The notes: a model not told the origin generated them from the sequence alone. Shown: positions 1 through 12,699, numbered from the stretch's first letter. The stretch: 64,000 nucleotides of DNA from Dryas octopetala (GCA_963921425.1 OY992840.1:8000501-8064500), one strand, 5' to 3'. A program made the numbers and translations.

Positions 1-43
1 ATAAAGGTTTAGGGTAATATATATATTAGTCTGTACTTTTAAA

Positions 44-1387
44 CCCCCTAACCAACGTAAAAGTTTTCCTAAATATACACCTATCTAGAAACTCTCCCAA
101 AACCTCCTAAAACTTATAATCATTTTTTACCCTTATGACGCGCGCTTTGACGCACTTTGACGCGTGCACTGACACGCGTTGACTCTCTCTGACGCCCACT
201 GACGTGGATCAGTGAAACTGAATTTTAGAAATTCAGTTACGTACACTAAAAAAATATAATTTTACATTATAATTAACTAGAATAAAAAATAATTACACCA
301 TTATTTTCTACGGAAAAAAAAAAAATAATATTTACACCTTTATTTGACAAAAAATAATAATTATATCAATTTCGTGTTTCACTAGACTAAATTCAGTTTC
401 AGTGCATTCATTAAATTCAAATTCAGTTCACTGAATGTACTGAAACTGAATTCAGTGAAATTGAATTTAGTGAAACTAAAACCCTAGACAACGTTGTTCG
501 ATCACCTCACGCATGACGAGTACACGATAACTGCCACTGCCTCTGGTGGCTGCCTCAATCTGTTTCCACCTGCAAATTTGATTCATCATATTTCAGGACC
601 ACAATTTCATTCAAAATTCATCTAAAACTCATGTTTCACGAACTGAAACTATTTAATCAATAAATGAAGTAAATTTGTATATACTTATAAATCAATTAAA
701 AAATCCACATTTTTATTCGATTAATAACAAATTCAATTAAAACAGATTCACTAACTATACATTTCACAAACAGATTCACAAATCAATTTCAAATTAGGGT
801 TTACAAATTAGGGCTTTTGAAATTCAAAGCAATTGAACCCAAATTTGTATACCAGTGGAGAGAGACTGTCAAGGGGAGAAGAATGAGACCGGAACCACTT
901 CAATCTGCCACGGGAATCGCTGGCAACGACAGTGGTAAGTCTCGGACCTTCTTGGCGTCGATTCGCCGTCCACGGTGGTCAGTTGGAGAATCAGAGAACA
1001 CCATCACACTCACCACGTTGAGAGGAAGCTTTTGGAAGTGGAGAGTGGTTGTGCCGTCGCCGGAATCTCGAAGTCACCGCCGGAGATGACGATCGGACTT
1101 CGGGCTGCATTTGGGTTTCTATGGGTTTTCTGGGAAAGAGAAGGCCATGGATAGATAGAGGAGGAAGAGGCGAGGAGAACCCAACCGGTCTGGCACCTCG
1201 TCGTCGCCAAAATTGGCGGATCACCGGCGAGGGAGCTCGGGTTTGCCTAGACCTGATCCGACATCGATGTTAGGTTTCACGGAGAGTGGAAGGCAGAGAG
1301 AGGAAGAGGGAGGAGAGGCGAGCGTGATGGGACCGGTATCGCCGACAACTGTCACTGGACGGCGGCGCACGCGCCGGCGACAACAGT

Positions 1388-1419
<32 letters not shown>

Positions 1420-1640
1420 CATGCAGATGAGAGAGTGAGCACAAAGATGGAAATGAAAAATAAATAAAAAGGGTAAAACTAGAAAATTAAAAGATAGGGA
1501 GTCAAACTTGACTGTGTATTAGTTGACTAAGGGGTTTAGGAAAATATTAAGTGTAAGATTGGGGGTTATGGGAGAGGTAGATTTTGGGTGGGGGTTATAA
1601 GAGATTTTTTCTCTAACTAGGGGGTTTATAATTATTAACA
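44..1640. mobile_element. Candidate non-autonomous element with GC-rich core
   Basis: The left end carries AAACCCCCTAA near 46 and the right end carries its complement TAGGGGGTTTATAA near 1618, with further loosely matching C-rich/G-rich segments and TTTTACCCTT/AAGGGTAAAA blocks inside each end. Between them lies AT-rich sequence and then a GC-rich island at about 870-1400. Overlapping reading frames in the island are short, occur on both strands and show no recognisable domain, so I call no gene. The island could be captured host sequence (Pack-MULE-like). Target-site duplications are not clear and the left boundary may lie before the window. The direct words TTCAGTGAAACTGAATT and similar at 210-475 are unexplained. 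Confidence 0.35.
1394..1419. repeat. (GA)n microsatellite
   Basis: Uninterrupted GA dinucleotide run at the 3' edge of the GC-rich island. Confidence 0.9.
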
Positions 1641-1799
1641 TTATATATATATATATATACTTCCAAAACATAAAAAACAATTCATAATTAAAGATAAAAA
1701 CTAAATGAGAAAACAAAAAACTAGTCACTTAATTGAATCAGGAAGCTCAAGTTGTTCTTCTAACCACCCATTATTCCTATAATAATAATAATAATAAGA

Positions 1800-2112
1800 G
1801 GAAATTTCACAAATGGTCCACTTATTATTCACTTTGTCCTGTGTTGGTCCACGATTTTTTTATTATTCCATTTTTAGTCACGAACCAACTTACGTTTGCC
1901 ACTATGGTCTATTCCGTCAAAATACTACAAACATACGTTAATTGTAGTCACATGCCCTGCACATGGAGGGGCAAAATGGTGATTTCATGTCCCATTTTCT
2001 CCCTTATGCAACGTTTCTCTCTCTCTACTAGGCACAAATGTCGCCGGACCCAAGGGGTGCTGACAACTTCGTCAACCTCCAGATCAGAAGCTGGTGAAGT
2101 AGAGAATTTAAG

Positions 2113-2149
<37 letters not shown>

Positions 2150-2440
2150 GCAGATAGGAAGAACGTGATGACAGGGGGAGGGAGGGCAAGGGGTCGACGG
2201 TGGGGCATGAGAAAAAGAGGGAAAGAGAGAGAGAGAGATAAGTTGCATAGGGGAGAGGAAGAACATGAAATTACTTATTTCCCCCTCCATGTGCGTCCCA
2301 TATGCCAAAATTGACGTTCGTTTGGAGTATTTTGACGGAATAGACCAATTTGACGAACGTCAGCTAGTTAATGAATGAATATGGCACCAAAAAAATAATT
2401 TGTGAACCAACACGGGTTAGTTTTCTAAATTTTTCAAGAA
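1800..2440. mobile_element. Long-TIR foldback element
   Basis: About 150 bp at 1838-1995 is repeated inverted at about 2265-2415. Shared words are GGTCTATTCCGTCAAAATAC (1904-1923, complement at 2326-2345), GCACATGGAGG and ATTTCATG. Similarity by eye is roughly 80 percent. The outer ends (GTGTTGGTCCAC / GTGAACCAACACGG) also pair. The core is a GA microsatellite and G-rich sequence without a gene. This fits a non-autonomous MULE-like foldback element; superfamily and exact ends are inference. Confidence 0.6.
2117..2146. repeat. (GA)n microsatellite
   Basis: GA run in the core of the foldback element at 1800-2440. Confidence 0.9.
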
Positions 2441-3489
2441 AAATTAAAAGCTTTTAATAAACTACGAGGTAATTGCACAAAGATTGTTTTACACTTTACC
2501 TACCCAAACTTTAAGGCTAATCTCACTTTACTACCTAAAAAAAAAAAAATTTTGTGCCCTTGAAGAGCACAAGATCCATGTGCCCTAATATGATGTGGAA
2601 AAATTATTTTTAACACATTACTATTTCTTTGCCTCATCAAATTAATTTCATTATTGTTAAAAGGCTATTTTACCCAATTCAAATCTAATGGCTACAATTA
2701 CTATTTATAATCTAATGGTCTTTACAACAACCACATCATATTTAAAAAAATTAAATAGTTATATGTCTTTCATAGTCTTCCTCTTCCATCCGAAGTCTTT
2801 CTCTTTATTTTACACTGTAGCCTCTCTCTCCGTTACTCTCTATTATTTATCATGATTCATGACAGCGAAAGAGATAGCTAGTGATAAAAACCCCTTTTGA
2901 TTTATAAAAATGGAGGCAAGTTGGACTCTTAGAAGTTGAGCCCTATTCCCTGTACCCAAATTTTATATATGCAGTAAACAGATGAAAGATTTGAGAATAG
3001 GATTTTTAGTGTTGGATCGATGAAGACAAGCTCAAAGTGTTGGTCTACTCTTTCCGGAAAAGGTTTCGATTTTTATTAAAAGATGAAAGATGTCTAACCG
3101 CAAGTGCATCATTGATTCATTATCAAAAATTAATGCAAGCCCTTGACATGCCATGGTGAGTTTAATTAATTTTGTAAAGATAAAAAAATGGCAAAAAGTC
3201 AAACCAAACTACCGTCAAGTGCAACAGAAGAAAGTGAATAACATAATGGAAATCAAAATTCGAGCTATTGGCATGAGTGTGAAGGTCCGTGTTCTTCCAC
3301 TCTAGCTATAAAACCCCACTTACATAGTTACATATCATTCTAACATTAATTTTTTCATCTTATTTTTAAATTTTTGTTCAACTCAACTTGCCAAAAAGTT
3401 ATAAAAGATATTGTTATATTAAAAATGACTATTTAATGAAATTTTCTATAATTAATTAGCACATTGCTAGTTTGGTGCAAAGAATTAAG
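2441..3489. other. Intergenic, no gene seen
   Basis: AT-rich sequence with A-runs (2539-2550). No open frame, RNA gene or clear repeat recognised. Confidence 0.6.
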
Positions 3490-4872
3490 GGGGGTGTTCC
3501 CAACTCAGATTTTAATGGAATTCCATGGATTTTAAAGGAATTATGGATTCTGATGGATTTCATGGATTTTAATGGAATTCCATAGACTTCATAGGATTCT
3601 AATAGAATTCTGTTGTATTGGATTTTAATAAATTTGGTTGGATTTCAATGGATTTTAATTAATCCTAATCCTTAAGAATACTCCAAAATGTTTGAAGACT
3701 CCATATATCCATCAAGCGCAACCGTGCATATATCAGGTTATGAATTTTCTGCTGCTAGCTAGTAAAAGTCACCCATGATTTATCTGACAGATCCTATGTT
3801 TATCCAAAGTAAGAAAACCTTTCCCAGGTTGAAATAATGTTAACAAATGGCTACCCTCTCTCTCATCCATTTCGTTGGGTAGTCTGCCTGCAGTTTGTTC
3901 AACTTCTATTATAATAACTCCTTGTAAATTAATACAAAAATAAATATTTGTTGAAAAAAAAGAAAAGAATCATACGTGAAAGTTGATATATGATGTAGCT
4001 CGTTCAATGATCTACTAAAATTGATATTTTGCTGCCAATTAAAAAAACATAATAATTCCATAGCTTTGTTCTTTAAAAAAAAAAATATCCATAACTCCAT
4101 CCTAAAAAAAATCCTTAACTTTGCAAATCTCAACGTTCTTGTCATGTTCAGCTCCTCAAGATGTACAAGTCTAATTACATTATTACACATATGATTAGAA
4201 AACTGAATCCTTATTGTGTTGATAGCCTATGAGCTTCCTTTCTTAACCAATCAAACCAACAAAAAATAAATAAATCAATCTGGAGGACCTATCAGAGCAA
4301 CTTGGGAAAGATATAAATTATGACAAGCATGATGAAATTATTCATATGTGGAGGACCTATTATATATACATTAGAAAATTAAACAACTTCAAATTGGGCT
4401 CAAATCAGCCAAAAGCAATACTCAACATTTGGTATTATGTTTCTGATGTGGGTCTGAGTCAACCCATGGTATTATGCTTAGTACCGAGTCAGGGTTCTGT
4501 GTGGGTTCAATGTGTGGAGCTTCTTGGAAGCTAAAATGGCTGGTTCTGAGGACAACCTACATGATTTTTTGAGATAAGAAACTGTAAAAGATTAGAGGGC
4601 TGAGATGGGTTTGGGAGTGGAGGTTGAGAACATGTAGCCATAGCTAATGGTGAAGGCGTGAAGCTTTGTGCTTTGTGAAAACGTATTGAACGAATAGGTG
4701 ATTGTACGCAGGTCTATGAAAATTGATCGTAAAGCAGAAAACTCAAGCATTCAAGCAGGTTTATGTAGCATCATTACTGTGATTCTATGAAAATTGTGAG
4801 AAAAAATAGCAAAAATAGCATACCTCAAGCAGTCAAGCAGGTATGTTCATGTGCACGTCTATTCATGTTCTC

Positions 4873-4910
<38 letters not shown>

Positions 4911-5187
4911 ACGTTGGAAATCTGAGGGGGGAAGGCTGGAATTCTTATGGGCTTTGGTATTTATATCACTCACCTAAAAATACATCTAATTCCATCCAAA
5001 TTTCACTACTTAATGAAATTCTTTGAAATCTATAATTTTTGAGGACACCTAGATTTCATTGGAATCCTTTAAAATCCAAGTTGAGGACACCTTGATTTTG
5101 TTGAAATCCATTAAAATCCTAATTGAGGACACCTAAATTTTATTGGACTTTTAAAATCCAATGAAATCTGAGTTGGGGACACCCCCC
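3490..5187. mobile_element. Candidate 1.7-kb TIR DNA element
   Basis: The left end GGGGGGTGTTCCCAACTCAG (3490-3509) matches the complement of CTGAGTTGGGGACACCCCCC at 5168-5187 in 19 of 20 positions. Subterminal sequence at both ends is a string of short degenerate repeats around GGATTTTAATGGA (3515-3660) and TTAAAATCCAA/TTGAGGACACC (5035-5165). No transposase is visible, so this is a non-autonomous element. I found no convincing target-site duplication, so the superfamily (hAT or MULE) is unassigned. Confidence 0.55.
4875..4909. repeat. (GA)n microsatellite
   Basis: GA run of about 35 bp inside the candidate TIR element. Confidence 0.9.
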
Positions 5188-5530
5188 AAATTTCGAATTT
5201 TGAGAGTTTAAAAAATATGAAAATTTCAAAATAAAATTTTCAAATTTTTTGATTTCATTAAAAATTTAAACTAAAAACAAATGAAATTTTTAACAAAATT
5301 TTAATATTTCAAATTTTAGGAAAATTTTGAAATTTAATTCCATGCTTAGTGTAATCCCAATTGAACAGAACGATGGTATTGGTCTTCATTCCTACGCTGT
5401 AAACTTACATATATGGGTACAAAATAGCAATAAATTTCATTCATCAATTTCATCATGACCACTCATTCTGACCTGGACACCATCCAAGCCCTTCAATGCA
5501 ACGCCAATCGCGGCTCTAGTGTCCCAATTG
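5188..5530. other. AT-rich flank upstream of CLSY gene
   Basis: Strings of AAATTTTGAAATTT-type words with no gene. The promoter of the downstream gene should lie in or just after this stretch; no certain TATA box was assigned. Confidence 0.5.
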
Positions 5531-5721
5531 CATGCAAACACCAATCACCAACCCCCTTTTCTCTTTAACGCCAAGAAAGGGTAGTTTCGTCCAAAAAAAA
5601 ATAGAAGACCACAATTTGACCGTCTTTTTCACTCTCCCAGTAAGAAAAGGAGAGAGACAAAAAGTAGTGACCGATTGCTTAGCCCTGTGTTCTGCATGCT
5701 CTGAAGACTCGCTTCTTCGCG

Positions 5722-5784
5722 CTCTTTCTCTTTGTGCCTCTCTGTCTCTGTCTCTGTCTCTCCCACCATTGTTGCTGGTATTTA

Positions 5785-5822
<38 letters not shown>

Positions 5823-5828
5823 TCTAAA
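5722..5828 (+). promoter_or_regulatory. CT-rich leader of the CLSY gene
   Basis: TCTCTCTGTCTCTGTCTCTG and a long CT run (5785-5826) precede the gene, as is common in plant core promoters and 5' leaders. A T-rich stretch ending in TTTTGGTAG at 5955-5962 looks like a 3' splice site, so the leader may contain an intron just before the start codon at 6016. Role is inference. Confidence 0.5.
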
Positions 5829-6015
5829 CTCTCTCTGTGGCCGCTTTCTGTGTAGATATAAATATATATATGCATGTTTTGTACGATTGTTGTGTATGTG
5901 TATGATTTTGGTGTAAAGGTGCTGACTCTGTGATAATTTTGATTTTGATTTTGTTTTGGTAGGAAAAGATAGAATCTTGTGGTTTTGGAAAAGATTGAAT
6001 TTCTTTGGGGCTACT

Positions 6016-9000
6016 ATGATTGACTATAGCTTGCCTATAGCAAGGAGAACAAGGGCAAGGGTAGACCAAGCTTACAAGGAGTATTTTGAGAAAAAGAAAA
6101 AGGAGAAGGAGAATGGTGTAGGTGACTCGGCTGAAAGCAAATTGGGGTCTAATAAATTGTCTGATGGGTCTAAGAAAATGGGGTCTCGTTGTACAAAGGA
6201 GTACTCTGAGTCTGTAGTTGTTTCTGATGATTCTGAGGAGGCCAGTGTGGAGGTTATTGGTGTGGGTTCATTGGGAGAAGGGGTTGGTGATTCAGTAGAT
6301 TCTTGTCCTGTAGAGAGTGCAGGGTCCAAGAATGGGAAGAACTCTGAATTGGGTTTTGGGAAAATTGAGAATGTGGGTCCAATTGATGTGGAGGATAGTG
6401 ATGATGATGTGGTGTTTGTAGGTGAAAAGGGAGGAGGAGGGTTTGGTTGTTTGAATTTGCAGAAGAGTGGAGGTGCCGGTGAGGGTGCCAGTGAGGTTTC
6501 CGGTGAGGATGCTAGTGAGGATGCCAGTGAGGATGCCAGTAAAGATGCCAGTGAGAATGGCAGTGAGGATGTCAGCTCAGATGAAAAGGAGACCCTGTTT
6601 AGTGAGGAGGAAAGTTCTTTTTCAGATCATGAGGATTATGAACCAGAAAATTCCCAAAGTTTTGGTTTCTTAGAGCAATTGAAGTCTTGGGGTGGAGATG
6701 CTGAGCTGAGAAAGGGGGAGAATGATGATGAAAGTGAGGTTAGGAAGGGAAGTGAGGAAGTGGGAGAGGAGCAAAGTGTTGAGGTTGGTGTGAAGAGAAA
6801 GAGAAAGCTTGGATTGGATATATTGCTTGATACACACAATGACATCGATAGCATTAAAGATGATTATGTTAATTATGGTCAAATGTTTAGTTGTGTGGCC
6901 CAGCGGACTCGTTCACGACGATCTAATTCAATATTTGGAAAGAAGAGAATAGGACTTGGAACTTTAAGTCAACCAATTTCTGTTGATGAGGATGATCTAG
7001 GCTCTACTTCTTGGTATGATGTTGACAGTGATGATGTTGATGAAACGTGTTCCAGTGGTCAGAGAACTATGTGTAATTTAAAGAAAACAAGGTCAGATGA
7101 TATGATAAATGATGACAATGATGAGACCTATCATGGTAGTCCGAAAATTGGGTCTTATAAAGAAAAAACTAAGTCTGATAAATGGAATGATGTGCAGAGA
7201 GTATGTAAGAAGAATGAACGGAATTTGGGGAAGTTTACCAAAAGTAAAAGCACTCGGACAACAAAAGATTGTGATGTTTTTCAGCTTCTTGCAAATTCCA
7301 TTTATGCGAAGGGAGAAGTGCCACTGGAAGGGCTAGCTTCCTTTGGTGATGAAGCCTCCAGAGACGAAAGAAATCCACCAGTAGCTAAGAAGACAACTCT
7401 TCCATTGAAGTTTGATTTTAATTTGGAGCAGTCAAGTGTACCAGAGAAGTCAGATTTTGATAGAGAACTAGATAAAATTTGGGATCAATGTGACTTTGCT
7501 CTCAGCTCTTTGGAGATAGGCTCCACTGATTCAAATGTGGTAGGTTTCCTTGAACAACACTCTTTTTACTATGCTCTTTAAAGTATGTACTATTCGCTAT
7601 AATGTTGTATAATATATTAGCATACATTTTACTTATGGATTATGTTATTGCAATAGTCCTATCATTTTCTACATGCATAGCTGGTGGTACTTCTTATCAC
7701 TCCTCCCCTGTATATACATGAAAACATCTTAACAGGAAGAGTCCACATGAGTTCGTTTTGTTTCTTGCATGAGATTGTTTATCATAAGTGAAAGTTTGAT
7801 TGGCAGGTTGAAAGTAAAGATCCACTCCCTCCTGTTAATGAAGCTGCCACAGCTACCGGTTGTAGTCAAGGGAATCATGAATATATACTTGATGAAGAGA
7901 TTGGAATCATGTGCAGATTTTGCTTTATTGTAAAGCAGGAGATCAAGTATATGATGCCATCTTTTGTAAGTCTTTCAATTGCTATATTCATGTTATTTCA
8001 ATTAAGATTGATCATGTTAGTACTCGGAATTTATTCATTTGGACTAAATTCCAGGGTTTAATTATTATGTGAATACCTTTGTTGAATACCCTGGATAAAT
8101 TCCAGGATAATAGTGAATACCTCTCATTATGTGTTGTTTGGTAAATGCATTATTATGCATCCTTTGTTGGGAATTTATCCAGATAAGTTTTGGAGGGTTA
8201 GAGCAAGGGCTTACTTTCCACAGCTGGGATCCATTATTTGGCTAAGTCTGATTGGTTCTGGTAGCAAACTGCCAGTTAGTGACTCAACTGGCGTATTTTA
8301 GCTATTTGTGAATAGAGCTTGGACTTGACCCCTCACTTTTATTTTAGTTATCTGGTCTTTAACTTGACAATGCTTTCTTTCTTTGATATGGGAGGATTGT
8401 GGTATGGGATCATTTATTGATCTCATTGATGGGCCATTAATACTTCCAAAAGCTGCAACTTGTTGATATTAGTGATTCAAATTAGAATCATCAAGTTAGT
8501 TGTTCTGAATGTCCTTAAAATTTCTGGCTTATCTCAAATTTTGGTTAAGGCTTTGCAGAGTCTAGTCAGTATGTTGCTTTGAATGATTTAGTATATTGGC
8601 TAAAATTTATGTTCTTCTTTTGCTTGTTTTTTCTGATAATCTTGGTTAGGGCTTTGCTTATAATTTAGCTTATCAGAGATGTGATTTATCCTTTGGTTAT
8701 GATCATTTCAGTGTAAATACCCTTTCGGAAAATCCGGTACAAGAGGCTTTCAAACAGAGGACCGGTCTATCTTTGATGAGCTTCGACGTCATGACTCTGA
8801 TTCCCATTCTGGCAGTGATAGTGATGTTCATGCTGAAGGCACAGTGTGGGACTTCATTCCTGGTGTTAGAGGCAGTATGTATCCTCATCAACGCGAAGGT
8901 TTTGAATTTATTTGGAATCATATAGCTGGTGGAATTCACCTTGAAATGTTGCAAAAAACAAGTAGCGCTTATGGTGGGAACGGATGCATCATATCACATG

Positions 9001-10595
9001 CTCCCGGAACAGGAAAGACTCGTTTAACCATTGTCTTTCTCCAGACATATATGGAATTAAACGAACAGTCCAGGCCACTTATAATTGCTCCTCGTAGCAT
9101 GCTCCTTACCTGGGGAGAGGAGCTAAAAAAATGGAACTTTGGCATCCCCTTTCACAATCTGAACGACTCGGAGTTATCTGAAATAGATGAAGCAGCTATC
9201 AATCTTGTGAATCAATCTAAAAGACATTTACGTGTATGTGATAAGCGTGTGCTGAAGTTGCTTTCGTGGAAAAAGAAAAGTAGCATCCTGGGAATTAGTT
9301 ACAGACTGTTTGAGAAACTTTGTGGAGTACATCGTAACAAGGAAAAGAATAAAACTTCTGGAGCAGCAAAAGAAGATGAGCAAATCAGGAATGTCCTTCT
9401 CGAGATTCCTGGTGTAGTTGTATTTGATGAAGGGCACACTCCTCGCAATCATCAGAGCCATATGTGGAAGGCCATATCACAAATAAAAACCAAAAGGCGG
9501 ATTCTTCTTTCAGGAACTCCTTTTCAGAACAATTTTCACGAGCTCTTTAACACAGTCCGCTTGGTGAGGCCAGAGTTTGAAGACTCGATCTATGGTAGAG
9601 AGTTTTTCAAAAAGCGACGAGGCCCTAAAAGCTATGCAGAGAAAAGGCAAAGGGCCTTTCTGATCAACTGTAATGGGAAAGTTGTTGATGATAATACAAA
9701 ACTAGCCACAGAGTTCAGAGCTAAGATTGCCCCATTTGTGCATACTCACAGAGGTAGCATACTTCAAGATAGTCTTCCCGGGTTAAGGAAATGCCTTGTT
9801 ACTTTACAGCCAACCCCGTTACAGGAGACCTTTATTAAGAGAATTCAAGGCATAAAGGAACCATTTCGATATGAACACTTGGAGGCTGTAATATCTGTTC
9901 ATCCTTCGCTCTTGCTTAACGAAGACGCATTTTCTGGTGACTGGGATAACTTGAAAAAAGTTCAATTAAATCCTGGAGATGGAGTGAAGGCAAAATTTGT
10001 GATGAAACTTGTTCGGTATAGTAATGCTCTGAATGAAAGAGTTCTGGTGTTCAGTCAGTATGTTGATCCCTTAACCTTTACAATGGATCTGCTGAAATCT
10101 CAGTTTAAGTGGACTGAAGGGCAAGAAGTGCTGTTTATGGATGGAAAATGTGATACAAAGCAACGCCAATCCTCAATGAAGGTTTTCAATGATCCTTCTA
10201 GTAAAGCTAAGGTGTTGCTAGCTTCAACCAAAGCCTGCAATGAAGGGATCAATCTGGTTGGAGCTTCAAGGGTTGTGTTTCTTGATGTCACATGGAATCC
10301 ATCTGTGGAGAGGCAAGCAATCTCTCGGGCATACAGGCTGGGGCAGAAGAACATGGTGTTCATTTACCACCTATTCATGGCTGGAACAAAAGAAGAGGAA
10401 AAACACCGTCGTCAAGCTGAGAAGCATAGGTTGTCTGAGTTGGTCTTTTCTTGTTCTGACAGAGATGGTGATGGAAAGAAAATATCAGAGACAGTCTCAG
10501 ATGATGTGGTCATGGAAGAGATGGTTCAGCATGAGGAGCTTAAGCATATATTTCAAAGGATAACATTTCTGCATGAAGACAAGCTCAAAGCTTGA
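6016..10595 (+). CDS. SNF2-type ATPase CLASSY (CLSY3/4-like), 3 exons
   Basis: CLASSY proteins are plant SNF2 ATPases that bring RNA polymerase IV to chromatin for 24-nt siRNA production in RNA-directed DNA methylation. I read exons 6016-7539, 7807-7965 and 8712-10595: all introns are phase 0 with GTAGGT and GTAAGT donors, giving 1188 residues, close to CLSY3/4. The start ATG gives MIDYSLPIARRTRAR; the open frame reaches further upstream only through a likely intron end. Residues 1-508 are acidic and low complexity. Exon 2 has a CRFC zinc-type pair. The helicase core has HAPGTGKT (Walker A, 657-664), DEGH (800-803), LLSGTPFQNN (826-835), and ASTKACNEGINLV through RAYRLGQ (1100-1106). The DEGH box and missing plant-specific N-terminal domains separate it from ordinary remodellers. 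The family is certain at CLSY level; the CLSY3 versus CLSY4 choice is open. Confidence 0.93.
6475..6577 (+). repeat. 12-bp in-frame minisatellite in CLSY exon 1
   Basis: About eight degenerate copies of GATGCCAGTGAG encode an acidic E-D-A-S repeat (SEDASEDASEDASKDASEN). It is length-variable in kind and lies in the disordered N-terminal half. Confidence 0.85.
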
Positions 10596-12598
10596 ACCTC
10601 TGCCAACTCTTGTTTAAAAATAAATTGAAGTCTTCTCGAGTCCTTTGTTTTTTTTGTTTTTTTTTTTTTCCAACTTTTGAGTTATACACAGAGATTTGGG
10701 AAGCTATTGTATGCTTGTATGCTTGGTAGGGGTTCCACCCCCCTCCCCATTTTTTACAGATGTAATGAAGCAAGGCATAGATGATGGACATGAAAAATTT
10801 CTTTTGGGAATTAGCAAAATTTTTGACTGTTTTGGTAAAATGTGAATGTGATACCAGAAGAGCAAATTTCAGAGTCACCATATAAATTTATTTACCATGT
10901 GCCATGAAGACATGGATATTCATTCTTTCATTACTTTATGTTATGCATAATAACGAGGATAATAACTCACTGAATGTAATCCAATATGGAGAGAGTTGAA
11001 ATGGAAAAGTTCTAAAAGAATTGAAAATACATTTCAAAACTCAGTGCACCATTTATAAGAATGTGAACTTATATAGTACTAAACTCTTGAAAGAACCTTC
11101 CAAAAATAAGTGATAATTCTTATTTCGAGATAAAAATTAAATGATAAACGATGAATCTGAAACTAAGAACTTAATTATAACCATGAAGACTCGTTAGGCA
11201 TGAGAAAAGACCTGGTAAGTGTAACATTAATAAGTCAGATGAAACAGAAAACTTCTTCATTCCTGCACATATTCCTCCAGCCTGCGTAGAGTAAAATGAC
11301 CATAACTCTCTCACTAAAACTCGAAATTGAGCTCTGTAAAAAGCGTTAGATTCATGACCCAAGGGCTTTTCAATGATATCCAGTTTTGCAAATTAGTTTC
11401 AGCTAGATTAATACCAGTTTCATTTCAAAATTATCCCTGACTTTTGATTCTATTATAGCTATCCCCTGCTGCAGCTTTAGTCTTTGGCCTCATTTTGAAT
11501 TGAACTAATGACCATTTATCTAGCCATGTTATTTATTTTTTATTATTAAATAATATTTTTTTGTCATAGTATTATATAAGATTAGGAGTATTATATATGA
11601 TTGGAGTAGATGAGTTAAATAGCAAAATTCAAGTGTGTTTAAGGAAGAAGCTTATAACTTAAAGGAAGATTTTTTTTTTTTTTTTTCTGGGCGAATAAGA
11701 TAGATTAATCCTAATAGGAAACTTATTCCTTCGAGTCTCCACAAAAATGGCGGGATTAGTGGGGATAAGTTTCCCCTTATGGCTATTCAATCTTCTTCTC
11801 ATTTTTTTTGTTCAAAGTTAGAAGACACCCTTCATCTTCTTCATGTCAGACACTAAAACGGACACACATGTGACCTACACACCCCGACAAGTGTCGGACA
11901 CGTGATTTGGAGTGTCGGTTGACTTTTGAACATGCAACCAACACAACAAGAACATGGGCGGGACATGGTGTGAACGCGTTCAGGACACGGCAAGGGCATA
12001 TTTGCAATTTGCATTAAAAAAAGTTGGGGTCAAATTTTGGGAATTGGGGCTGCCGACTACAACTAGAGGCTCCTGCCTGAGTTGCCCTCTTCTAGATAAT
12101 GAGTTTTGTTTTAGGATAGGTGAATTCTTTCAAGAATAAATATGAATATTATTTTAATTGATGTCTTTGTCATGTCCGTGTCTTAGTTTTTAGAAACTTT
12201 TTCGTATGTGAGTATCGTGTTGTGTTCTCGTATCCGTGGTCGTATAAGTACTTCTTAAATCCTATGCATCAAACAATGTCATGTGCATGTTTGTGAACAA
12301 CTTTAATTAGGACAACTATATGTAAAAAAATCTGATTTACACCCAAAATGAACATAGAACTCTTTTTTCATAACCAAATCTTAAGCCTTATACCAATCTG
12401 GGAGACAGATGGATGAGTGGATTATCTGTTGGATTGCAGACTTCTCTATTTTCTTTTCCTTTCCTTTCCTTTCCATCATTATTCATTGACTTGGTAATGA
12501 ATCATCAAAATGTTTTTGGTCAATGAATCTGTCTGTCATAGTTTATGCTTTTCAGCTTCAAATTTCATTGGACTCGGGACTACTTACTTAAATAAATT
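10596..12598. other. CLSY 3' flank and intergenic region
   Basis: T-rich 3' flank of the CLSY gene (T-runs at 10646-10670), then AT-rich sequence without a supported gene. At about 11845-12250 there are scattered GACAC/GTGTC words (ACGGACACAC, GTGTCGGACACGTG, CATGTCCGTGTCTTAG) in both orientations, which may be a decayed DNA transposon. Confidence 0.5.
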
Positions 12599-12614
12599 AA
12601 AAAAAAAAAAAAAA
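12599..12614 (-). terminator. Pol III T-run terminator of tRNA-Glu
   Basis: A 16-base A-run on the + strand is a T-run on the transcribed strand, 6 bp past the tRNA 3' end. Confidence 0.8.
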
Positions 12615-12620
12615 CACATA

Positions 12621-12693
12621 TTCCGTTGCCGGGACTTGAACCCGGGTCTCTCGGGTGAGAGCCGAGTATCCTAACCAACTAGACTACAACGGA
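12621..12693 (-). tRNA. tRNA-Glu (anticodon CTC)
   Basis: The reverse strand folds as a 73-nt cloverleaf. The acceptor stem TCCGTTG pairs with CAACGGA followed by discriminator A. The D arm contains TAGTCTAGTTGGTTAGGAT (box A). The anticodon loop is CTCTCAC between CTCGG and CCGAG, giving anticodon CTC (Glu, GAG codons). The T arm is CCCGGGTTCAAGTCCCGG (box B). There is no intron and CCA is not encoded, as expected for a eukaryotic nuclear gene. All stems pair and a T-run terminator follows, so it looks functional. Confidence 0.96.
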
Positions 12694-12699
12694 ATTTGG

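Noticed and set aside
1423-1442. GAGAGTGAGCAC resembling the 3' half of miR156
   Set aside because: Only about 12 bases agree, it is next to a GA run, and no opposing hairpin arm is visible.
817-1467. Several open frames on both strands of the GC-rich island
   Set aside because: Short, overlapping on both strands, no domain, no plausible splice partners; explained by GC-rich composition.
5956-6015. Upstream extension of CLSY exon 1
   Set aside because: No ATG in the extension, and it crosses a likely 3' splice site at 5961-5962.
11845-12256. GACAC-rich segment as a defined transposon
   Set aside because: Short words recur in both orientations but I could not find convincing ends or a target duplication.
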